In this document: one piece after another, positions 55,182 through 64,000 of the stretch
How positions within the stretch are numbered: the first letter of the stretch is position 1
Layout: every line of letters begins with the position of its first letter
Source: Merluccius polli
Taxonomy: Eukaryota; Chordata; Actinopteri; Gadiformes; Merlucciidae
DNA: 64,000 nt
Direction of reading: 5' to 3'
NCBI GenBank assembly: GCA_030340625.1
Contig: JAOPHQ010005735.1
Location: 1 to 64,000 of the forward strand
The notes under the pieces: generated by a model
What the model was told of the DNA's origin: nothing
The model's database searches: none
The model's input: only the letters and a program-made list of their open reading frames with translations
Program-made: the position numbers and the translations under genes

Positions 55182-55520
55182 ATTAGCAACGACATGGCAA
55201 CGTTACCTTATGACTCCAGTAAATAGAGACGACCTTAGTAACGACATGGCAACGTTACCTTATTACTCCAGTAAATAGAGACGATCTTAGTAACGACATG
55301 GCAACGTTACCTTATTACTCCAGTAAATAGAGACGATCTTAGTAACGACATGGCAACGTTACCTTATTACTCCAGTAAATAAAGACGATCTTAGTAACGA
55401 CATGGCAACGTTACCTTATTACTCCAGTAAATAGAGACGACCTTAGCAACGACATGGCAACGTTACCTTATTACTCCAGTAAATAGAGACGATCTTAGCA
55501 ACGACATGGCAACGGGGAAG
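55182..55520. repeat. 52-bp tandem array (about six and a half units)
   Basis: AACGACATGGCAACGTTACC recurs at 55188, 55240, 55292 and onward every 52 bases, with ACTCCAGTAAATAGAGACGA between. Units differ by one or two bases. No inter-unit variable spacer exists, so it is a minisatellite. Confidence 0.95.
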
Positions 55521-58420
55521 CTTTCTAAACGTAGTCCCGTCCAAGTTTAGTTAGCGCATTAATCTTTAGACCGGTGATGAGGCTGCTTGCGTCATGACCG
55601 TGCATGTTATCACAAAAAAATGCACACCTCTCCAGCCAATCAGAATCGAGTATTCACCCGGGCCATAGTATAACATGAGATAAACCCCATCCTCCTATCA
55701 ATAGATCAATTAGGGCAGCACCAGAAGTAATGACCAGAACAACGTAAATGTAATAAATAACGAAATAATGTGTAGATTCCCTTTCGCTCATTTGGACAGC
55801 ATTGTAAGGTGCGCCCGCAGGGTGCATTGAGCATGGAGTTGCTATTCCGTTGCGTTGCCATAGAAATGCAATCGAAGTGATGTCAGAAGAAAGGCACAGA
55901 GACACACATTAGCTGTGTTTGAGAAGTTATTTTTTCACACAGGCTGTTTTGAAAAGTACATTTCTCTGAAGGAGTCTGATAAGTTATTTCTGCTTTTCTA
56001 CCCCCTAGAAGTGTGTGGCGTTGTATGATGCCACTGGGGGGTTCAACACGTTCATTTGTATACGCAATTGTAATCGGGCACACTAGCATCGCCGCGGGCC
56101 CAGCTCTGGCTCCGTCGGCAACCCGTGTGTCCGGGTCCGGTCCTCCCGGGTCCAGCACGCTACTGCGTTATAAAGGGAGAGAGTGATTAGCTTCAATGGA
56201 ACACAGGTGTGCCAATCACTCTCACCTGGCGCGGCTCTCCAGAGCCCCCTCCACAGCTCCCCCTTGCGGCTGATGCACCACGCACCCCCACAAAGTGTAA
56301 TAAGGAGTGTGAAGTGGCCCTCTGTCTCATTGCAGTCAGGAACTGCTTTATGGCATGGCACAACTGACTTTTTGGAGAAAAACTGATTGAAAAGTGAAAG
56401 GACTTGTATATTTTTTGATGTGTTTTTGTTTCTTTTTTCCCTGATTACATGGGACATGGGAGAACAATTTCCACAACCCCAAAATGTTATTCATTATTGT
56501 TCGCTGTCATCTGAATACATTTCTGTGAAATTTCCGTTTTGTTTTTTTATTTTGTCTTTATGGTCATGTAACTATTTATACATTCCTGTGACATCACTGC
56601 ACCAAACATCACACCAAAGAAAAGATGTATATAACTTGATTGTGCATTACAGGGTTGAGGTTATACAAGCATTATTACACAAGGAGACCAGGAGGACCAA
56701 AAATAGGGGGAAAAATGGCTTAGACCCTATGTATAGAGAGCAAGAGAGCTTAAATAGAGAGTTTATTTGTTGTCTTGGCTTTGATTCCACAGACAGCATT
56801 GTGTGAAATGTGATAAACATACCGTAAACACACTTGGTATTGGGAGCAACAGATCTGGTCTAGGAAGACGTCAGTGATGGTCCACCTTCCTCTAGGTTAG
56901 GTCACCAACTGCCTTTTACAATCAGAACAATATCGATGTATCCAAAGGACGAAGCTGAGCTGTGTTCGATCAAATTGTCGTGTGGATTTCTCCTGCCAAC
57001 TATTGCATTGTATCAGCCACCAAATTGCAGGCCTACACTTTGTTTATTTCATACCAACTTTAATAAACAGAATTATTTGATTAAAAGCATCACGCAAATC
57101 TGTTCAGCCTCCCATGGATTTGAACGTATCCAACAAACTCCGCCTCCTCCTTGACGTCACCGCCCACCCCCCAGTCCCGTTTCCCGTGATTGGTCACAGC
57201 CTCAGCGCTTGTCTGAGTGGTCACAGCCTCAGAGCTTGTCACACTTATCGCTATGTCACTTTATTGAGTTTTAATAGGCCTATTAGTTTGGTTGACCATG
57301 TCACCCTGTAGATTGTGTGGTCAGTTTATCTAAATGACGTCTGTTTGGAAATTGGCTTTTCCCGAGATATGATGTCTAAAGAGACGCAATGCATTGTGGG
57401 GCAGTTGAGTATTTCCAATTAACTCACGTGGCATACTCGGAAATTCTTGATAATCTAGTGTACATCCGGGCATTACTGGTATCAAAAAAATGTGAGAACG
57501 CACTACATACTCAATTTGATACTAGTCATACTTAGTATGACTAGTACGTACACAGCCTTAATCTCCCATTTAGTCACAGGCAGGGACGGACACCAGTGCG
57601 AGATATTCTTACAGGCCACTTGACTCCCTCATATCTGACAGAGTATGGGGACAATTTTGACACATTTGACCTAAGGCAGCTTTAATGTATGTTCAGGTAA
57701 CTGCAAGCTGTTGTAGGTTTCTAAGAGAAATGTTAGATCACTGAAATATAGCCTATAATAAAGCATATGTGAACATTAGGAACAAATGTCTAAAATTGAT
57801 GAGGTGTGTCATCAGGCTACGCATGAAGTTTTGAATTTTAAGAAATAATGTAATGCAGTTAAGTAATAATTTATTATTATAGGGGTTATGATCTTATAAA
57901 TAACATCTTATGTTGTTAATAACATGTTTATTAACAGTGAAACCTCTCCTGTGTTATGAAGTGGAAAACTGGATGATTATAATTATGTGCAACATTTATT
58001 TAAAATATTTAATATATTTTAAAAAGTCTAGGATCGTGACTTATTTCGGACCCAAAAACCCCCCAAAACAATTTCAAGAAAACGAGGAGTCCAGACATCT
58101 TAACAATCTGACCACAAAAACAAACAAGCTTTTACATTCACCATTTAACACATTCAGAGGTGTTGGTTGGCTCCAACACTAGAGGGTGCCACCAGACCTA
58201 ACGCTTTAAGGATCAATAACAGGCCACTTGACTAGATGGTAGGAAGACCATGTACTTTATTCAGTAAACTCCACCTAAATAAATTGAAATACCACCTAAA
58301 GCTAAACCTAAAACCTAAAGTACCTAAACCGAAATACTACATAGAAAACATATTGACACCTATAAATACTATATACTATAATACATATCTTATTGACGAT
58401 AATATAATGTCCATCAATTG
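55521..58420. other. No gene recognised; scattered repeat fragments
   Basis: About 57100-57560 resembles the outer element at 12600: both contain TCACTTTATTGAG/AAG, CATTGTGGG and a CATACT...AGTACGTAC end. A GC-rich stretch at 56085-56165 has no frame of note. No splice-consistent exon was identified. Confidence 0.4.
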
Positions 58421-58430
58421 TTTTGCATTG

Positions 58431-58525
<95 letters not shown>

Positions 58526-58554
58526 TGAGTGAGTGAGTGAGTGTGTGTGTGTGT
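58431..58554. repeat. (GT)n microsatellite directly after a stop codon
   Basis: About 45 GT units, then a short GAGT run and GT again, immediately downstream (minus strand) of the stop codon at 58557-58555. It would form the start of the 3' UTR as a (CA)n tract. Confidence 0.95.
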
Positions 58555-61500
58555 TTAGAGTAGCACCAGGTACAACAGCCACAATATCACACAAAGTGTC
58601 CCAAACCAGGTGTTCCAGTCCAGGCTGATGATGTCATATACCTCACCAACCAACCACTTTTCAATTCTGTGTTTGACGTGTGTGGCCTGCAGCGTGGCAG
58701 CAGAGTGCAGGGTGGCGTGTTGGTCGGAGGTCTGGACCTGTTCCAGACCAGAGGGGTTGTTGTCCTCTGAGCTCAGCGGCTGGCCTTCTGTCAACCTGAA
58801 GCGACGATGACAGCCATCAGCACAGCCTAGCATCTCCATACACTTAGCAGAGCTAGCAGTATAGCATCTAAATACAGATAGCATATCTAGCAGCATACAA
58901 GCGGCAGCCATGACGGCCTGTTTGTGAAGCCCTGGCAGATGCGACTAACATGTAGTTCCTCTAACGGCCTATAGGTGGCTTGCGGTGGTTGGATGCAAAA
59001 AGACCGGTCACCATTCACAAAGTTAATGGGTAAAATGTCATTTCATTCTCATAATACAAAGCAAATGTTTTTTCTTTGTTCGGTTAGGATCTCAGTGGCT
59101 AATTCATCTTCATATTATGTCCATACACTTAGCAGAGCTAGCAGTATAGCCTAGCATCTCCATATAGTTAGCAGAGCTAGCAGTATAGCCTAGTATCCAA
59201 ACACAGCTAATATCTAGCAGTAAAGCCTCCTAGCACCTCCATACACTTAGCAGAACTAGCAGCATAGCCTAGCACCTCCATACACTCAGCAGAGCTAACA
59301 GCATACCTTAGCACATCCATACACTTTGCAGATAATCAGTAAAGCCTAGCATCTATATACAGCTAGCATATCTAGCACTATAGCCTAGCACCTCCATACA
59401 CTTATCATAGCTAGCAGCATAGCCTAGCACCTCCATACACTTATCATAGCTAGCAGCATAGCCTAGCACCTCCATAGACTTAGCAGAGATAGACCAGACC
59501 GGTGTCGTCATCAAGCACCAAGGCTGCGCTTGGGAGAAGAAATTACGCCTTTACATCAGGAGAGAAACAGGAAAATGCCGAAAAGCTGTTGCCTAGGTTG
59601 GTAAACAAATAAACATGCAAATCCAGATCTCTGAACATGCCGGTTTGGAACAGTGTCCAGTATAATAAGGAAAATGTGAGTAAATCGGGCAGGCAAAACG
59701 CTCCGCTTCTGAAACGCTCCCGGTGGAGTATGAAGGTTGTTTGCTTCAGTATGGTTGTAATGTGCCTGAAAAGGGCAGCTGCGGATGTAGGTGAAGACAT
59801 GCTCGAGTCAGTCCACACTCATCAGAGCCCTGAAGCCACACCCTTGCATGGTGCTCTGTGCAGTGGTGCTTACTGAACAATACTAACCTGGTGAAACATG
59901 CTAACCTGGTGAACTTTGCTAACTTGGCGAACCATGCTACCCTGTTGAGACACATTAGCCTGATGGGAGACACTAACCTTCTAAAACATGCTAAAATCCT
60001 GAAACACGCTAGCCTCCTGAAACATCCTAGCCAACCGAGACATGCTACTCTGCTGAAACATGCTAACATCTTGAAATATGCTAACCTGATGAACTACGCT
60101 AGTCTGCAGAAACATGTTAACATGCTAACCTAACCATGCTGAGCTGTTGAATAACTAGAGGCCTGAAATTATTGGTGGACTGATTACAGCTACAGCCAGA
60201 CTCCGATGTAAGCATTAACTCTGTTGGGTTAAAGTACTGAAACAAAGAAAGCCTGTTGGAACAAAACTCATGTGTTGCTGATATTGCAAATTAGGCTAGT
60301 TTATGGTCGATTAAAACTCAAACCACACACACACGTTAGAAAGACATGACATGTTGAACTTGTTATGAAACATTTCTGTCAGCTATGTGATGATGTGTTT
60401 ATGCAGCTGTCATCTCTAGCCCTTTGCAGAGATATCCAGATATATGCATATGTTTGGGTGAAGTTAAAATACCGGTAGCTGTTTCTCTCAGTCAGTTATT
60501 AAAGAATTGGAGGCAGCATCATATGCAGTATTAGGTGTAGTACTATATGGGGTGATGTAGTTATATGTTGCTATATGTTGTACTATATAGGGTGGTGTGG
60601 CTGGTTGTAGACTACCCACCAGGTGAGGGTGGTCTCATGTAGTCCAGACACCTCCAGCTCCAGGGTGAGTTCAGAGTTCTCCATTAAGCCGGCTTTAGAC
60701 AGGGGCCTGCTGACACCAGGAAGGCCAGCCTTAGAGCTCTTTCCCTGGGGGAGCCTCTCTGCTGGGGGCTCGGGATGAGGCAAAGGAGGCCCCTGTATCA
60801 CTGGGATGAGACAGATGGCCTCCCGGACAGACAGGGGTCGACAAATATCTGGGTCCTGGTCTAGAGTTGGAAGGTGGGAAGGCTCTGGTGCCTGGAGAGG
60901 GAGCTGAGACAGAGCGTCTGCCCAGGATGAGGGCTCATCTAGGGCCTGATGGGGCAGGGGGCTGGTGGAAATCATCTGTTGGCCAACACCAGAGACTGAG
61001 CTCTGGAAAAGAGTGATTGGGGATTCATGGCAATCTTGGGTGCCATGGATGTCTTGGGTGTCATGGCTGCCTTGGGTCTCAAAGCTTCCTTGGGTGTCAT
61101 AGCTGCCTAGGGTGTCATCACTGTGTTGTGTGTCATGGCACACTGGGGTGTCATAGCTGTCCTGGGTGTAATGGCTGTCTTGCTTGTCAAGGCCGTCTTG
61201 GCTGCCCTGTGTATCGTGGTAGACTTGGGTGTCATGGCTGACTTGGGCATCATGGCTGACTTCATCATGGCTGTATTGTGTGTCATGGCTGCCTTGGCTA
61301 TCATCATGGTGGTGAGGGAGGACACTGCAGAGTTGTTGACCTTCAGTTGGCCGGGAGACCTTAGCGGCTGTAGACCTTGTGCTCCAACACATACTCATCC
61401 TATTTTGGGTCTCAAAGCTCTCTTGCATGTCATGACTGTCAAAGATCGATGTGTCATAGCTGTCTTGGGTGTCATGGCTGCCTTGGGAATCGTGGCAGTT

Positions 61501-64000
61501 TTGGGTTTCATGGCATTCACTTATCCCTGGGATGGGACAAATGGCCTCCCAGACAGACAGGGGTCGACTCACATCTGGGTCCTGATCTGGAGTTGGTAGG
61601 TGGGGAGCCTCTGGAGCCTGTAGAGGGAGCTGAGACAGAGCGACTGCCCAGGACGAGGGCTCATCTAGGGCCTGCTGGGCCAGGGAGCTGCTGGAGATAA
61701 TCTGCTGGCTAACAGCAGAGACTGAGCTCTGGAAAAGAGTGATTGGGGATTCATGGCTGCCTTGGTTTTCATGGCTGGCTTGCATGCCAAAGCTGTATTG
61801 AGTGTCATGGCCATCTTGTGTGTCATAGATGCCTTGGGTGTCGTGGCAGACTTGGGTGTCATGGCTGTCTTGGATGTCATGGCTGTCTTGGATGTCATGG
61901 CTGTCCTTGGTGTCATGGCACACTGGGTTGTCTTGGCTGTCATGGCTTTCCTGAGTATAATTGCTGATTTGGGTTTCATCATGGAGGTGTGAGAGGACAC
62001 TGCAGGGTTGTACACCTTCAGTTGGCCAGGAAACCTCAGTGGCTGTAGACGTCCAGCTCCTACTCATACTCCTCCTGTCTTGGATCTCAATGCTGCCTTG
62101 GCCAACACCAGAGACTGAGCTCTGGAAAAGAGTGATTGGGGATTCATGGCAATCTTGGGTGCCATGGCTGTCTTGGGTGTCATAGCTTCCTTGGGTGTTA
62201 TAGCTGCGTTGGGTGTCATCACTGTATTGTGTGTCATGGCACACTGGGGTGTCATAGCTGTCCTGGGTGTAATGGCTGTCTTGCTTGTCAAGGCCGTCTT
62301 GGCTGCCCTGTGTATCGTGGTAGACTTGGGTGTCATGGCTGTATTGGGTGTCATGGCTGACTTGGGCATCATGGCTGACTTCATCATGGCTGCATTGTAT
62401 GTCATGGCTGCCTTGGCTATCATGGTGGTGAGGGAGGACACGGCATGGTTGTAGACCTTCAGTTGGCCGGGAGACCATAGCGGCTGTAGACCTTGTACTC
62501 CAACACATACTCATCCTATTTTGGATCTCAACGCTCTCTTGCGTGTCATGACTGTCAAAGATCGATGTGTCATAGCTGTCTTGGGTGTCATGGCTGCCTT
62601 GGGAATCGTGGCAGTCTTGGGTTTCATGGCATTCACTTATCCCTGGGATGGGACAAATGGCCTCCCAGACAGACAGGGGTCGACTCACATCTGGGTCTTG
62701 ATCTGGAGTTGGTAGGTGGGGAGCCTCTGGAGCCTGGAGAGGGAGCTGAGACAGAGCGACTGCCCAGGACGAGGGCTCATCTAGGGCCTGCTGGGGCAGG
62801 GAGCTGCTGGAGATAATCTGCTGGCTAACAGCAGAGACTGAGATCTGGAAAAGAGTGATTGGGGTGTCATGGCTGTCTTGGATGTCATGGCTGTCCTTGG
62901 TGTTATGGCACACTGGGTTGTCTTGGCTGTTATGGCTTTCCTGAGTATAATTGCTGATTTGGGTTTCATCATGGAGGTGTGAAAGGACACTGCAGGGTTG
63001 TAGACCTTCAGTTGGCCAGGAAACCTCAGTGGCTGTAGACGTCCAGCTCCTACTCATACTCCTCCTGTCTTGGGTCTCAATGCTGCCTTGGGTGTCATGG
63101 CTGTCAAAGTTTCCTTGGATGTCAACCCTGTATTGTGTGTCATGGCACACCGGGGTGTCGTGGCAGACTTGGCTTTCATGGCTTTCACTTATCACTGTGA
63201 AGTGACAGATGGCCTCCTGGACAGTCAAGGGTCGGCACACATCTGGTTCCTTGTCTGGAGTTGGTAGGTGGGGAGGCTCTGGAGCCTGGAGATGGAGCTG
63301 AGACAGAGCATCTGCCCAATCTGATAAGGGCTCATCTAGGGCCTGCTGGGGCAGGGAGCTGCTGAAGATCATCTGCTGGCTAACAGCAGAGACTGAGCTC
63401 TGGAAAAGAGTGACTTGGGATTCATGGCATTCTTGGGTGTCATGGTACACTGGGGTGTCATAGCTTTCTTGGGTGTTATGGCTGTATTGAGTGTCATCAT
63501 GGCACTGAGAGAGGACACTGTATGATTGTAGACCTTCAGTTGGCCGGAAAACCTCAGAGTCTGTAGACCTGGAGCTCCTGCCTTGGGTCTCAATGCTGTC
63601 ATGGCCGTCAAAGATTCCTTGGGTGTCAAGGGTGTATTGAGTGTCATGGCTACCTTGGATCTCAAGGCTGTCTGGGATGTCAAAGCTGGTGTCATTGCTG
63701 CATTGTGTGCCCTGGCACACTTGGTTGTCTTGGCTGTAGTGGGTGTCACAGCTTTCCTGAGTGTCATTGCTGACTTGGGTGTCATGGCTAACTTGGGTTT
63801 CATCATGGAGGTGTGAGAGGACATCGTAGGGCTGTAGACCTTCAGTTGGCCAGGAAACCTCAGTGGCTGTAGAGCTCCTACTCATACTACTCCTGTCTTG
63901 TCTCTCTCCTGTCTGTTGGGTCTCAATGCTGTCTTTGGTGTCATGGCTGTCAAAGATTCTTTGGGTGTCAACCCTGTAATGTGTGTCATGGCACACTGGG
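58555..64000 (-). CDS. Giant HDTQ-repeat protein with C-terminal membrane anchor (partial)
   Basis: The large exon runs from the right window edge (open, no stop) to 60620, with more than 1,100 residues. It contains many imperfect copies of a six-residue unit (SHDTQx, CHDTQx, SYDTQx; 18 bases). A module of about 85 residues (SPITLFQSSVSAVSQQ to PLSVWEAICPIPGIS) appears five times, one shortened, and a module around STATEVSWPTEGLQPC appears six times. A donor GTGGGT after 60620 joins in phase 2 to an acceptor before 58795 (CGTCGCTTCAG). The last exon encodes LTEGQPLSSEDNNPSGLEQV and IEKWLVGEVYDIISLDWNTW, then ends in FGTLCVILWLLYLVLL, a single membrane helix at the very C-terminus. That is a tail-anchor layout. 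No family is recognised. The dense TQ/SQ pairs resemble ATM/ATR-type substrate clusters, which is inference only. The start lies outside the window. Confidence 0.6.
58800..59490. repeat. Intronic minisatellite (TAGCAGAGCTAGCAGTATAG units)
   Basis: Units of about 40 bases with TAGCAGAGCTAGCAGYATAG and CCTAGCACCTCCATACACT recur about twelve times with interruptions (58990-59130). It lies in the intron before the last exon of the repeat-protein gene. 59490-59870 shows no repeat or gene. Confidence 0.85.
59878..60131. repeat. Intronic 18-bp minisatellite (AACATGCTAACCTGATGA type)
   Basis: About fourteen imperfect 18-base units. A plus-strand frame reads HANLVN/HASLLK-like hexads but starts and stops arbitrarily and is not taken as a gene. 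60132-60580 holds no gene. Confidence 0.85.

Noticed and set aside
55182..55520. Possible CRISPR-like array (52-bp period)
   Set aside because: The whole unit repeats, so there is no repeat-spacer alternation. It is a minisatellite.
59858..60133. 91-residue His/Asn/Leu hexad frame
   Set aside because: It results from an intronic 18-base minisatellite with no splice or start support.
60583..63996. Plus-strand Gly/Cys/His- or Val/Met/Ala-repeat frames in the repeat-protein exon
   Set aside because: These many short frames mirror the 18-base coding repeat on the minus strand. Only the minus frame stays open throughout.

Overview
The window looks like euchromatic DNA from a ray-finned fish. The evidence is intron-containing genes with GT-AG splice sites, a GTP cyclohydrolase I gene and a TC10-type Rho GTPase gene with vertebrate-like exons, fish-type DNA transposons (PIF/Harbinger, hAT, CACTA-like), L1 and other LINE tails, a tRNA-derived SINE, and many CA/GT microsatellites and minisatellites. 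There is no sign of bacterial operons, CRISPR arrays or rRNA. I saw no free-standing tRNA gene.

Layout, left to right. 1-5.3 kb holds transposon debris: a foldback element, a LINE tail, a decayed Harbinger copy and an L1 3' end. 5.6-12.4 kb holds a gene pair on the plus strand: a C2H2 zinc-finger plus CACTA-like transposase (7.2-9.8 kb), followed by a four-exon SAM-domain gene (10.0-12.4 kb) with a single in-frame TGA. 12.6-19.1 kb is a three-level nest of transposons. Its core is an apparently complete Harbinger element (14850-18936) with an intact DDE transposase and a two-exon MADF partner. 20.2-21.5 kb is a fish interspersed repeat ending in a 42-bp perfect palindrome.

21.8-42.6 kb is a segmental duplication built around GTP cyclohydrolase I on the minus strand. 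There are two intact six-exon genes (27839-29174 and 40553-41888), one decayed copy (about 30728-31175) and three copies of the 5' flanking sequence. Between them lie a second SAM-gene remnant, hAT elements with exact target-site duplications, several tandem repeats, a G/C-homopolymer-rich element, and a HARBI1-type pseudogene. That pseudogene is interrupted by a 271-bp hAT MITE and truncated by a CA-rich minisatellite.

45.5-46.5 kb carries the last two coding exons of a rhoq/TC10-like gene. 46.8-48.5 kb is nested MITE and hAT debris. 49.6-54.5 kb is an apparently complete hAT element with a two-exon TTF/ZMYM1-like transposase. 58.6-64 kb (minus strand, open at the right edge) is the most unusual gene: a very long protein of HDTQ-type hexapeptide repeats plus a repeated module of about 85 residues. 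It appears to splice to a last exon that ends in a single C-terminal membrane helix.

The likely host functions are tetrahydrobiopterin synthesis (gch copies), Rho-family signalling (rhoq) and an unrecognised tail-anchored repeat protein. Most of the rest is mobile DNA, and insertion order can be read from target-site duplications. Exon boundaries were assigned by eye from splice signals, reading-frame phase and remembered family structure; no alignment was run.
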